A stretch of 7,040 nucleotides of DNA from Synechococcus sp. MED650. Its GTDB lineage: Bacteria; Cyanobacteriota; Cyanobacteriia; PCC-6307; Cyanobiaceae. Position numbers and translations under genes: made by a program. The stretch is taken from positions 8,801-15,840 of the forward strand of contig NZHI01000068.1 in assembly GCA_002691345.1 (NCBI GenBank). Reading direction: 5' to 3'. Under the pieces are notes generated by a model. That model did no database searches. It was not told the DNA's origin and worked only from the letters and a program-made list of their open reading frames with translations. Of the stretch, positions 1-6,265 are shown piece after piece. Numbering within the stretch: position 1 is the first letter of the stretch; each line of letters begins with the position of its first letter.

Positions 1-2
1 GG

Positions 3-536
3 CAATTGTTGGGCGAGAGTGTCAAAATAGTGGGCAATAGAAAAGAAGCAAAAGGATTGAAAGCGCCTGATTTGTATGGCTTCGATTGGACAACATCAAG
101 CCGGTGGAGGATGAGAGATGAAGGGGTATTGGTAGGGGATAGGCGTGCAAATCGGCTGCAGGCAAGTGACGCTGGCGGAGTCTTGATGGGCGGCGGCGGC
201 AATGATCTGATGATTGGAGGGCGCGGCGAGGATGTGCTGGTTGGGGGGAAAGGTGCCGATCAATTCCGGTTTCGAAAAAGGGATCGCCGTGGTGAACCGA
301 AGACAGATACCGTGATCGACTTTCAGCCGGAACAAGGCGATCAAATCGAGATCAATGGAGCCTCTTCGTTTGTCGGTTCAGCTGGATTTTCCGGTCGGGC
401 AGGTGAGGTTCAGGCCACGATTTGGATGATTCAAGGGGTGACACTGGCCGTTGATGATGATGGTGATCGACAGCCCGATGGGTTGATTGAACTGCCAGGG
501 CTTGGTGAATTTCGGCAAGGCTGGATTACATTCTGA
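3..536 (+). CDS. RTX calcium-binding protein, C-terminal part (5' end outside window)
   Basis: The frame is open from the left edge to the TGA at 534-536, so this is probably the C-terminal end of a longer protein; a TTG at 6 and an ATG at 111 are possible but poorly supported starts. Numbering from the TTG, there are three RTX nonapeptides with cores GGGGND (62-67), GGRGED (71-76) and GGKGAD (80-85), and a decayed repeat before them near 41-51. A DTVIDF segment (101-106) follows, then a tail in which FVGSAGFSGRAGE, DDDGDRQPDG and a final aromatic ITF resemble the C-terminal domain of serralysin-type (M10) RTX proteins. In that family the repeats bind calcium outside the cell and the C-terminus is the uncleaved type I secretion signal. 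No catalytic domain is visible, so the whole protein's role is unknown. AGG, AGA, ATA and TTG codons are common near the 5' end, unlike the neighbouring genes, which suggests transfer or rapid evolution. Confidence 0.75.
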   Translation, partial: QLLGESVKIVGNRKEAKGLKAPDLYGFDWTTSSRWRMRDEGVLVGDRRANRLQASDAGGVLMGGGGNDLMIGGRGEDVLVGGKGADQFRFRKRDRRGEPKTDTVIDFQPEQGDQIEINGASSFVGSAGFSGRAGEVQATIWMIQGVTLAVDDDGDRQPDGLIELPGLGEFRQGWITF

Positions 537-551
537 AAATCAGAATTTTTT
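530..551 (+). terminator. Putative intrinsic terminator of the RTX gene
   Basis: A perfect 7-bp inverted repeat, ATTCTGA (530-536) and TCAGAAT (540-546), encloses the loop AAA. A run of six T residues (546-551) overlaps its last base. The stop codon of the RTX gene is part of the left arm. The stem has only two G-C pairs, so it may be weak, but the layout is that of a Rho-independent terminator. It could also work partly in reverse, because an A-run lies in the loop. Confidence 0.5.
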
Positions 552-553
552 GT

Positions 554-943
554 GTGGCTGACTCCCCGTACCTTGTTGCACTCGCTCTGATCGAGCAGGA
601 CGGCAAGCGGGCCTTGCCTCTTGGGGGGCGGTCACAGAAGACCGTGGCAGCTGAGGGCGAAGCCCCAGAGCAGCTCGGCAAGGAACTGACCCTCGATCTG
701 TTGTTACGGGTCTGGCAACGCACGGATCAGGGCTCGCTTCAGCGGGCAGCTGGCTCGGACAGCCTGCTGCTGGTGGAGCTGGCGATGGAACGGTTGCCGG
801 AGGATCTGCCGACCATCAAGGCCGCCTGGTTGAACAGCGGCGACACGGCAGCGTTCAAAACAGCCCTGCAGGCCATCTCGATGCGGGGCTGGACGGTGTC
901 CATCGAGAAATTCAAGCCGGTGTGTCTGGATCCGGCCTGGTGA
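554..943 (+). CDS. Conserved-looking hypothetical protein, 129 aa
   Basis: I do not recognise this protein. It starts at a GTG directly after the putative terminator and ends at the TGA at 941-943. Codon choice (mostly G/C third positions, CTG, GCC, ATC, GAG) matches the core genes here, and the composition is that of a soluble, mainly helical protein. There is no signal peptide or membrane span. Residues 44-82 (LTLDLLLRVWQRTDQG onwards) look like two amphipathic helices, and a tryptophan-containing C-terminal part (91-129) follows. No Shine-Dalgarno sequence precedes the GTG. A stop at 506-508 limits upstream extension, so the message may be leaderless or poorly translated, or may use an unusual start. 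Its last 32 bp overlap the end of the convergent oxygenase gene. A 65-aa frame on the other strand (526-723) looks like a shadow. Confidence 0.65.
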   Translation: MADSPYLVALALIEQDGKRALPLGGRSQKTVAAEGEAPEQLGKELTLDLLLRVWQRTDQGSLQRAAGSDSLLLVELAMERLPEDLPTIKAAWLNSGDTAAFKTALQAISMRGWTVSIEKFKPVCLDPAW

Positions 944-1511
944 GCGTTGGCTGCTTCCAGATATTCACGGCAACGGAGTAGCGCTCTCCTTCGAAAGGAT
1001 TGATCCGATGCAAGATTCCAGGTGAGAAGAGCACCAGGCGATTCACCACCGGTGGAATTGAGATCACGGAGCGGAAACGAGGAAGTGGCCCTTTGTGCCC
1101 ATCAGGGATCGGTGGGTTGTCTGCAATCAGCAGTTCACCGCCAGCACAGCTCACGTGGGGGTAAAAAACGGTGGAGAGCAACGGCAGCTGGTAACGGCCG
1201 CTGTTGATGCCTTCGGCTTCGTCTTTATCGATATGCCAGTCGAGATCATTGTTGGTGTTGCACCACCACTCGACCCCTGCCCGGTTCGGGGCGAACGGGG
1301 TGGCCAGGGGCAGCAGCGCCTCATCGAGATAGCGATCGATCGCGGCTAGTTCGGTGGGAGCATGAAGGGACCTCGGTTCCCCGCTCTCCGGTCGCCAGCT
1401 GAACAGAGCCTCGCCGGAATGCTGCTGCTTGAGCCGTCCGTGGATGTCGCAGAGATTGCGGAGCTCTTGCAGAACATCAGGCGGCAGCAGGTTGTCCACC
1501 ACGTGCAACAT
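912..1511 (-). CDS. 2-oxoglutarate/Fe(II)-dependent oxygenase, prolyl-4-hydroxylase-like
   Basis: This 199-aa protein has the signature of the double-stranded beta-helix 2OG-Fe(II) oxygenases. WHIDKD gives the HxD iron ligands (H93, D95), H168 in GILHRI is the distal histidine, and R177, nine residues later in GERYSV, is the expected 2-oxoglutarate-binding arginine. The strand GGELLIAD (124-131) is also typical of the prolyl-hydroxylase-like branch. These enzymes couple decarboxylation of 2-oxoglutarate to hydroxylation of a protein or small molecule; the substrate cannot be read from the sequence. There is no signal peptide, so it should act in the cytoplasm. The ATG lies 2 bp after the stop of the glycosyltransferase-like gene, with AAGGG (1524-1520) eight bases upstream as ribosome binding site, so the two are probably co-expressed. 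It is the last gene of the minus-strand operon. Confidence 0.85.
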   Translation of the reverse strand: MLHVVDNLLPPDVLQELRNLCDIHGRLKQQHSGEALFSWRPESGEPRSLHAPTELAAIDRYLDEALLPLATPFAPNRAGVEWWCNTNNDLDWHIDKDEAEGINSGRYQLPLLSTVFYPHVSCAGGELLIADNPPIPDGHKGPLPRFRSVISIPPVVNRLVLFSPGILHRINPFEGERYSVAVNIWKQPTLTRPDPDTPA

Positions 1512-1513
1512 GG

Positions 1514-2374
1514 TCAGGACCCTTGATGAGCCTCAGCCTGCAAGCGCATCAGGTAGCGGAAGGCGTCGCTGTCGGGATCACGCGCGACTTTTTTGATTCC
1601 GCAGCTGTCGCCACGTCGAATCAGCCGCTCGATCGTGCGTTGAGAGATCGCTGTGTTGTTCGGCACCTTGATCAAGGGTGAGCGGAAACGCACGTTTGGC
1701 CCCTGCAGCAACCGCAGAATGGTCGGAATTGCGATTTCCGTCAGCGGCCAGTGCCGCTTCGGTTGCTTCTCGAAATAGCGGTTATCGAAGTACTGGTTGT
1801 AAAGGGCTCCGAAGGGTTTGAACACCCCCCAGGGCATGAAGGCACCACAGACCCGTCCCATACGCAGACCGTTGGTGTCACCGTCCAGCATCTCGGTGGT
1901 GAAGCGTTGGATGCGCGGATCGGCCAGAGCTTTGGCAGCCCATTTCCAACGTCCCTCATCCCCACGGAATGCACTGTCTCCGCAACCGATGCTGTGTTTC
2001 TGAAGCTTTCGGATCGCCTTGGTGGAGAAGAGCAGATCCGTATCGGTGTGGATCAGCACCTTGTCGTGGCTTCGTTCATCGGCGAGTGCCGTCTTGATCA
2101 ACTCACAGAGGGCGTTGGCCGTGCACGGTCGAGAGGTGATTCGGCTTCGTTTGGTGAAGACGATGTCGTGACCCTCCTGCTCAGCAAAGGCGACGAGTTT
2201 CTCCTTCAGATCTGCACTGCTCTCAAGAGACACATGCAGGTAATGGCAAAGCTGAAAGGGAGCCAGAAAAATCCGGTAGTTCTCCAGCTGTCTCGCGATG
2301 TGCTCGATCGATTGGCCGTGCACCGGAGATAACAGGGCCAGACGCATCAAAGGACGAGGTGAATCGGCAACCAT
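1514..2374 (-). CDS. Putative glycosyltransferase-like protein with DXD motif
   Basis: This is a soluble protein of 286 aa that I cannot name precisely. The N-terminal stretch RLALLSPVHG (11-20) and an alternating beta/alpha pattern up to about residue 115 suggest a nucleotide-sugar-binding Rossmann-like (GT-A) fold. The segment KVLIHTDTDLLF (105-116) holds D111-T112-D113, placed at the end of a hydrophobic strand as in the metal-binding DXD motif of GT-A glycosyltransferases. The C-terminal half is rich in aromatic and basic residues (WKWAAK, YFDNRYFEKQPKRHW). No transmembrane segment is seen. The ATG at 2374 is preferred because TAAGG, which includes the stop of rlmH, lies about eight bases upstream; the internal ATG at 2347 has no such site. 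It sits 9 bp after rlmH and 2 bp before the oxygenase. The glycosyltransferase call is inference; another nucleotide-binding enzyme is possible. Confidence 0.7.
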   Translation of the reverse strand: MVADSPRPLMRLALLSPVHGQSIEHIARQLENYRIFLAPFQLCHYLHVSLESSADLKEKLVAFAEQEGHDIVFTKRSRITSRPCTANALCELIKTALADERSHDKVLIHTDTDLLFSTKAIRKLQKHSIGCGDSAFRGDEGRWKWAAKALADPRIQRFTTEMLDGDTNGLRMGRVCGAFMPWGVFKPFGALYNQYFDNRYFEKQPKRHWPLTEIAIPTILRLLQGPNVRFRSPLIKVPNNTAISQRTIERLIRRGDSCGIKKVARDPDSDAFRYLMRLQAEAHQGS

Positions 2375-2383
2375 CTCGGAACC

Positions 2384-2818
2384 TTACGCGCGGTGATAGG
2401 GGCTGCCCTGCAGGATTGCCTGAGCCCGGAACAGTTGTTCCACAAGCATCAGCCGTGCCATTTCATGAGGGAATGTCATCGGGGAAAGGCTCAAGCTCCA
2501 ACGCGCCTGAGCCTTGAGGGCATCCGTCAGACCGTCAGCCCCGCCAATCACAAAGGCAAGTCGCTCATTGCCGAATTGCTCCAGGGTTCGTGCGAAGGGG
2601 ATGGAGGCCTGCGTTTTTCCTTCCTCCATCAGGGCCACGAGACTTTCGTCGGGGCGCAAAGCCGCGCGGATTGCATCGGCTTCTTTCTCTGGAGTGCTGT
2701 CCCGCAGCTCGCAGATTTCGAGCCCTGGCAGCCGTTTGAGATAAACATCGATGCCCTCCTGAATCCAACCCCGCCGCACCTTTCCCACGGCCAGGATTCG
2801 GCAACGCGACGGATTCAA
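2384..2818 (-). CDS. rlmH: 23S rRNA (pseudouridine1915-N3)-methyltransferase RlmH
   Basis: RlmH uses S-adenosylmethionine to methylate N3 of pseudouridine 1915 in helix 69 of 23S rRNA, acting on the assembled 70S ribosome. The 144-aa product has the family landmarks: the opening [12 protein letters not shown] (7-18), the IGGADG loop (91-96) of the SPOUT knot, the segment from [15 protein letters not shown] (108-122) to [11 protein letters not shown] (125-135), and the PYHR ending (140-143). Length is close to the E. coli enzyme (155 aa). The start is a TTG that shares TTGA with the stop of the upstream gene. It is supported by an AAGGAG site seven bases upstream and by alignment of the N-terminus to known RlmH. 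Translation is probably coupled to the gene before it. Confidence 0.96.
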   Translation of the reverse strand: MNPSRCRILAVGKVRRGWIQEGIDVYLKRLPGLEICELRDSTPEKEADAIRAALRPDESLVALMEEGKTQASIPFARTLEQFGNERLAFVIGGADGLTDALKAQARWSLSLSPMTFPHEMARLMLVEQLFRAQAILQGSPYHRA

Positions 2819-3228
2819 GCGTCTTCTCCTTCGTCCTCCAGCAGCAATTGGCCGAAGGCCACATAGAGGCTTTCTTCCTCGCTCCCTGGCGTCACCTTGG
2901 GACGCTTGGGTTGGGTGGTCTTGCCGGGGCCCGGGTTGCTGGTCGCCGGGAGCTCAGGAAGATTGGAGTCACTGGTGGCACGACCGGGAGAAGGGCGGCG
3001 CTGCGCTTCCAGTTGTTTCAGACGCTCCATCAAGTGCGTCGGCACCGTGCCGTCCTCACTCACTTGCATCAGTTCGTGGAACAGCGCATCGGGATTCTTC
3101 TCCGTTTCAACGCGGTGGCGTGCTTCGGTGGCTTTCGGGGTGATCGGCCGCTCCGGTTCTGAGATTTTTTCGGGCAGCTTTCGACCCAGGGCACGAAGCC
3201 GCTCAAGACTGCGGGAATCCAAGCTCAT
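2815..3228 (-). CDS. Hypothetical protein, 137 aa, upstream of rlmH
   Basis: I do not recognise a family. The N-terminal part (1-78) is charged and probably helical, with [15 protein letters not shown] at 8-22 and [21 protein letters not shown] at 45-65 followed by [12 protein letters not shown]. Residues about 79-118 are low in hydrophobics and rich in P, S, T, G and K, and so probably disordered. The protein ends in a short hydrophobic then acidic helix ([18 protein letters not shown], 120-137). This head-linker-tail layout suggests an adaptor or a binding peptide at the C-terminus, but that is inference. There is no signal peptide or membrane span. It starts at ATG 3228, 3 bp after the pentapeptide gene, and its TGA overlaps the rlmH TTG by 4 bp (TTGA), so it belongs to the same operon. 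Codon use matches the neighbours, which supports a real gene. Confidence 0.75.
   Translation of the reverse strand: MSLDSRSLERLRALGRKLPEKISEPERPITPKATEARHRVETEKNPDALFHELMQVSEDGTVPTHLMERLKQLEAQRRPSPGRATSDSNLPELPATSNPGPGKTTQPKRPKVTPGSEEESLYVAFGQLLLEDEGEDA
2826..2831 (-). promoter_or_regulatory. Ribosome binding site fixing the TTG start of rlmH
   Basis: On the minus strand AAGGAG lies seven bases before TTG (2818-2816), inside the end of the upstream coding region. No ATG or GTG that would keep the RlmH N-terminus intact is available nearby, so this site decides the start. Confidence 0.7.
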
Positions 3229-3231
3229 CGT

Positions 3232-3717
3232 TCAGGCGCAGCCAAGACTGTCTCGGGTGCTGCGACCTGTCACAGGGTTGATCCCATCAGCAACAGCGCA
3301 AAGGCTCTTGAGTTGGTCACCACGCATGGGGACATCGGTGAAGTCAGCACCCGTGATGGTGACATCTGTGAACCGGGTGTTGAAGGCGAAGGCTCCCTCC
3401 AGCACGGCATCCGAGAGATTGGTGCCCGTCATCACGGCGGAGTCCAGGGTGGCTTCGCGCAGATCGGTGCCGCTGAGGTCGGCGTCTTGCAGCTTGGCGC
3501 CGTAGAGGCTTGCCCCGCGCAGATCCGATCCAGACAGATTGGCTTCGCGCAGGTTGCTGAGGTTGAACGTGGCTCCCTGCAGATCCTTGTTGGAGTAATC
3601 AGCGCCGATCAGCACCTGCTTGGCAACATCCATCGCCGCTTGAGCCGGGGGACTCACAACCAGGGAGAACAACAGCAGCAGGCAAGAGGCCAGGGTGGCG
3701 GCGAGGCGTCGTTGCAT
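3232..3717 (-). CDS. Secreted/thylakoid-lumen pentapeptide-repeat protein
   Basis: The 161-aa product starts with a clear signal peptide: RR at 3-4, a hydrophobic core (8-22), and PPAQA-A as a likely signal peptidase site after residue 27. The mature part is almost all pentapeptide repeats, about 20 in register from residue 38 to 137 (units such as GADYS, EANLS, GSDLR, DADLS, GTDLR, GTNLS). These are expected to form about five turns of a right-handed quadrilateral beta-helix. The C-terminal cap LCAVADGINPVTGRSTRDSL (139-158) contains C140 and is followed by C160; the two cysteines could form a disulfide. The cap resembles the ending of plant and cyanobacterial thylakoid-lumen pentapeptide proteins such as TL15/TL17, whose function is not settled. 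It is the first gene of the minus-strand operon and diverges from yraN. The ATG has no obvious Shine-Dalgarno site but fits the signal peptide exactly. Confidence 0.9.
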   Translation of the reverse strand: MQRRLAATLASCLLLLFSLVVSPPAQAAMDVAKQVLIGADYSNKDLQGATFNLSNLREANLSGSDLRGASLYGAKLQDADLSGTDLREATLDSAVMTGTNLSDAVLEGAFAFNTRFTDVTITGADFTDVPMRGDQLKSLCAVADGINPVTGRSTRDSLGCA

Positions 3718-3786
3718 GGACGTCCGGATGGATGGTTGACCCTAGGACCGGCGGGGAATGCTTCTTCCAAACATCAGGAGGATGGC
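3718..3786. promoter_or_regulatory. Divergent intergenic region between the two operons
   Basis: These roughly 70 bases separate the start of the minus-strand operon from the preferred start of yraN and must contain, or lie close to, promoters for both directions. A TTGACC at 3736-3741 resembles a -35 box on the plus strand, but no convincing -10 follows at the right distance. The palindrome GGACGTCC (3718-3725) touches the minus-strand start codon. The exact promoters cannot be assigned from sequence. Confidence 0.35.
3776..3781 (+). promoter_or_regulatory. Ribosome binding site fixing the TTG start of yraN
   Basis: A full AGGAGG lies five bases before TTG 3787. An ATG at 3782 directly abuts the site but is in another frame and stops after 17 codons, so it is not the start. 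Confidence 0.65.
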
Positions 3787-4152
3787 TTGGCACGTGAGCA
3801 GAACCCGGGGGCGCTGGCGGAACATCACGCCTTGATGTTGCTGCAGGCGAAGGGGTGGGTGTTGCTTGATCAGAACTGGCGTTGCCGCTGGGGAGAACTG
3901 GATCTGGTGCTGGCGAAGAACAGGCACGTTCTGGTGGTGGAAGTGAAGGGGAGACGGGCGGCATCCATCGATGGCCATGGTCTGGCCGCTTTTCATCCCC
4001 AGAAACGCAGGCGGATGGCGCGGGCCATTCATTGCTGGAGGAAGCGGAATCCACAGTGGGGCGACAAGTTGCTGCGCGTTGTGCTGGTTCTCGTGCCCCT
4101 GGCTCCATCCAAGGCTCCCGTGCGCTGGTTTGAAGTGCCGACACTGTGCTGA
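3787..4152 (+). CDS. yraN: YraN/UPF0102 family protein, nuclease-like fold
   Basis: From the TTG at 3787 this gives 121 aa, the usual size of the UPF0102 (YraN) family. Typical features are the opening NPGALAEHHALMLLQAKGW (6-24), NWRCRWGELDL (30-40) with the GE-x-D core (E37, D39), and VVEVKGRR (50-57) with the ExK pair E52/K54. These match the active-site layout of PD-(D/E)XK nucleases related to Holliday-junction resolvases, and most family members are annotated as putative endonucleases. The true substrate is not established. The frame stays open far upstream, antisense to the pentapeptide gene, but that region is repeat-derived and unlike the family. The alternative start TTG 3736 has no good ribosome binding site; ATG 3835 would cut into the domain. 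It ends 14 bp before rsmA and probably heads the plus-strand operon. Confidence 0.88.
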   Translation: MAREQNPGALAEHHALMLLQAKGWVLLDQNWRCRWGELDLVLAKNRHVLVVEVKGRRAASIDGHGLAAFHPQKRRRMARAIHCWRKRNPQWGDKLLRVVLVLVPLAPSKAPVRWFEVPTLC

Positions 4153-4166
4153 TGCACAGTTGAGCC

Positions 4167-4991
4167 ATGGGGTTTTCCGGACATCAGGCCCGCAAACGGT
4201 TCGGTCAGCACTGGCTGCGGGATCAATCGGTGCTCGAACGCATTCTCGAAGCTGCCGCTCTGGAGCCGACCGACCGCGTGCTCGAGGTGGGGCCGGGTCG
4301 CGGTGCCTTAACCGAACGGCTGCTGGCGGCGGAGGTGGGGGCGGTGCATGCGATCGAGCTCGACCGCGATCTGGTGGCCGGTCTCCAGGATCGTTTCGCC
4401 ACCAACCCCAGGTTCAGCCTCCATCAGGGGGATGTTCTCGAGGCGCCACTCGACTTGAGCGATGGCCGCATGGCGGACAAGGTGGTGGCCAACATTCCGT
4501 ACAACATCACAGGCCCTCTGCTGGATCGGTTGGTGGGCCGCCTCGATCGACCTGTTGATCCGCCCTACCGGCGACTGGTGCTGCTGGTGCAGAAAGAAGT
4601 GGCGGAGCGGATCCGGGCCCGCCCCGGCCACAGCAGTTTCAGTGCCCTGAGTGTGCGCATGCAGTTGCTGGCCCGCTGCCATTCGGTGTGTCCGGTGCCG
4701 CCGCGCTGTTTTCAGCCCCCACCCAAGGTGCAGTCGGAAGTGATCTGCCTGGAGCCGTTGCCGGCTTCGGAGCGGCTCGAGCCAGCCTTGGCTGCCCGGG
4801 TGGAATCCCTGCTGAAGCAGGCGTTTCTGGCCCGGCGCAAAATGCTGCGCAACACCCTGGCGGGGGTGGCCAGCCCAGAGCGATTGGGATCCCTGGCAAC
4901 GACTGCGGGCTTCTCGCTGCAGCAGCGCCCGCAGGAACTCGCCCCCGAGGCTTGGGTGGCTCTGGCCAGGGGTTTGAATCAAAGCGACTGA
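4167..4991 (+). CDS. rsmA: 16S rRNA (adenine1518-N6/adenine1519-N6)-dimethyltransferase RsmA (KsgA)
   Basis: RsmA dimethylates two adjacent adenosines in the helix 45 loop of 16S rRNA, late in 30S assembly, with S-adenosylmethionine as donor. The 274-aa protein has the full set of motifs: ARKRFGQHWL (8-17), the SAM-binding EVGPGRG (40-46), the acidic E64 in AIELDRD, QGDV (87-90), the catalytic NIPYNI (109-114), QKEVAERI (142-149), FQPPPKVQS (182-190) and the C-terminal RRKMLRNTL (223-231). Length is normal for KsgA. The ATG at 4167 agrees with the family N-terminus, although the ribosome binding site is weak. It is flanked by yraN (14 bp) and ispE (9 bp). The rsmA-ispE pair is a frequent bacterial neighbourhood. 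Confidence 0.97.
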   Translation: MGFSGHQARKRFGQHWLRDQSVLERILEAAALEPTDRVLEVGPGRGALTERLLAAEVGAVHAIELDRDLVAGLQDRFATNPRFSLHQGDVLEAPLDLSDGRMADKVVANIPYNITGPLLDRLVGRLDRPVDPPYRRLVLLVQKEVAERIRARPGHSSFSALSVRMQLLARCHSVCPVPPRCFQPPPKVQSEVICLEPLPASERLEPALAARVESLLKQAFLARRKMLRNTLAGVASPERLGSLATTAGFSLQQRPQELAPEAWVALARGLNQSD

Positions 4992-5000
4992 CGAATCACC

Positions 5001-5924
5001 ATGATCACGGTGTCGGCTCCGGCCAAGGTCAATCTGCACCTGGAGGTGCTCGGATTGCGAGCCGACGGCTTCCATGAGCTGGCGATGGTGATGCAAAGCA
5101 TTGACCTGGCCGATCGACTCGTGTTGCAGAACACGGCGGATGCCCAGCTGCGTCTGAGCTGTGATGACGACAGCCTCAGTGTTCAGGAGGACAACCTGGT
5201 GCTGCGGGCCGCGAGGCTGCTGCGGGACCGTTCCGGCTTCAGTGAATTGGGGGCGGCAATCCACCTGGAGAAACGCATCCCGATCGGCGCCGGCCTGGCG
5301 GGTGGCTCCAGTGATGGCGCCGCAGCACTGGTGGGCCTGAATGCCCTGTGGGGGCTGGGATACAGCGTTGCTGATCTGGAGATGATGGCAGCCGCACTTG
5401 GCTCAGACATGCCGTTCTGTGTTGCCGGTGGCTGCCAGTTGTGCTTCGGCCGGGGTGAAGTGCTGGAGCCGGTGGCCTCCGCTTCGAAGGCCTTATCGGT
5501 GCTTCTGGTGAAAGACCCCAGCGTGAGCGTCTCCACGCCTTGGGCTTACAAGCGTTGCCGTGAGCTTCATGGGCAGACTTATCTCGTTGGAGAGAGGGCG
5601 TTCGAGCAACGCCGTGAAGCGCTCCGCAACGCGGCATGGCTCAAACCCCTGCGTTCCGATTGCCCGCCCCCCCTGCAAAACGATCTCCAGGCAGTGGTCG
5701 AGCCGGAGACCGAGGCAGTGCGTCAAGCGCTGCGCCTGCTGAACACGTTGTCCGACAGCCTCGCCGTGGCCATGAGCGGTTCGGGGCCGAGCTGCTTTGC
5801 ACTGTTTCCCGATCTGCCGAGCTGTGAAAAGGCCCGCGATCGCATCAGCGTGGAATTGGATGGGGCTGGCCTGAAAGCCTGGTGTTGCCCGCTCCGATCG
5901 GATGGGGTGAGGATTGAGTCATGA
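5001..5924 (+). CDS. ispE: 4-diphosphocytidyl-2-C-methyl-D-erythritol kinase IspE
   Basis: IspE is the ATP-dependent kinase of the MEP pathway; it phosphorylates CDP-methylerythritol on the way to IPP and DMAPP, which feed carotenoids, the phytol tail of chlorophyll and quinones. The 307-aa protein is a complete GHMP kinase. It has the APAKVNLHL opening with K9, the glycine-rich ATP loop [15 protein letters not shown] (94-108), D136 in GSDMPF (the counterpart of the catalytic aspartate), and the third motif [13 protein letters not shown] (257-269). The ATG at 5001 starts right at the family N-terminus. No Shine-Dalgarno site is seen in the 9-bp gap after rsmA, so expression may rely on coupling. 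Its TGA overlaps the ATG of the next gene by 4 bp. Confidence 0.97.
   Translation: MITVSAPAKVNLHLEVLGLRADGFHELAMVMQSIDLADRLVLQNTADAQLRLSCDDDSLSVQEDNLVLRAARLLRDRSGFSELGAAIHLEKRIPIGAGLAGGSSDGAAALVGLNALWGLGYSVADLEMMAAALGSDMPFCVAGGCQLCFGRGEVLEPVASASKALSVLLVKDPSVSVSTPWAYKRCRELHGQTYLVGERAFEQRREALRNAAWLKPLRSDCPPPLQNDLQAVVEPETEAVRQALRLLNTLSDSLAVAMSGSGPSCFALFPDLPSCEKARDRISVELDGAGLKAWCCPLRSDGVRIES
5909..5913 (+). promoter_or_regulatory. Ribosome binding site of the DUF3082 gene inside the end of ispE
   Basis: GAGGA is placed seven bases before ATG 5921. It supports independent initiation at the ATGA overlap rather than pure read-through coupling. Confidence 0.55.
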
Positions 5925-6241
5925 CGAATAATCCCCCTCAATCAGACACCAATGAGCCGCCTGAGCCCCGGAAAGGACCGATCAGTTTCCTGTCCGGCGC
6001 ATTGACCGCAGGTCTCCTGGCTTGGCTGGCCCTGGGTTGGAGCCGGCGGATGGTGGTGTACTTCGCCGTCCACCCGCCCCACTACAGCTCACCGATCGCC
6101 CAGAACATCGCCGTCACCCTCAAAACCCTCTTGGTGGGACTCTCGTTCCTGGCCACCTTCAGCACAGGATTTGTGGCCCTTGGCCTCACCCTGGTGTTTC
6201 TTCGCAGTCTCTTCACGGCTCGCGATCAGAACCCTGCCTAG
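5921..6241 (+). CDS. DUF3082 family membrane protein
   Basis: This 106-aa protein begins with a proline- and acid-rich cytoplasmic-type tail (1-18). Two hydrophobic spans follow: about 21-40 ([20 protein letters not shown]) and a longer one at about 66-95 containing [20 protein letters not shown]. Between them lie a short basic stretch (SRRM) and [18 protein letters not shown]. The order [13 protein letters not shown]-x-VHP, [17 protein letters not shown] and the final AL-x-LxFL matches the cyanobacterial family DUF3082 as I recall it. The biochemical role is unknown. Its start overlaps the ispE stop (ATGA), and it closes the run of tightly spaced genes that begins at yraN. It should sit in the plasma or thylakoid membrane. 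Confidence 0.85.
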   Translation: MTNNPPQSDTNEPPEPRKGPISFLSGALTAGLLAWLALGWSRRMVVYFAVHPPHYSSPIAQNIAVTLKTLLVGLSFLATFSTGFVALGLTLVFLRSLFTARDQNPA

Positions 6242-6265
6242 CGTCCGCGCATTGCCAGGTTTTGG

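Noticed and set aside
1751..2332. A 193-codon open frame on the plus strand
   Set aside because: It is antisense to the glycosyltransferase-like gene, which has a ribosome binding site and tight operon spacing. No motif was recognised in the plus-strand frame.
3313..3786. Long in-frame upstream extension of yraN, antisense to the pentapeptide gene
   Set aside because: The 15-nt periodicity of the pentapeptide repeats keeps the opposite strand open. The translated part is repetitive, unlike UPF0102 proteins, and the TTG at 3787 has a perfect ribosome binding site.
3599..4168. A 189-codon open frame on the minus strand spanning yraN
   Set aside because: It is proline-, serine- and arginine-rich, and it overlaps both yraN and the signal-peptide region of the pentapeptide gene in other frames.
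4308..5264. A 318-codon open frame on the minus strand
   Set aside because: It lies fully opposite rsmA and ispE, whose motifs are unmistakable; its product is rich in H, Q, R and G as expected of a GC-rich shadow frame.
5836..5843. HIP1-like octamer GCGATCGC
   Set aside because: Only one copy was noticed, inside ispE. A related palindrome, GCGATCGATCGC, occurs at 1332-1343. This is not the dense HIP1 pattern of some freshwater cyanobacteria and needs no special explanation.
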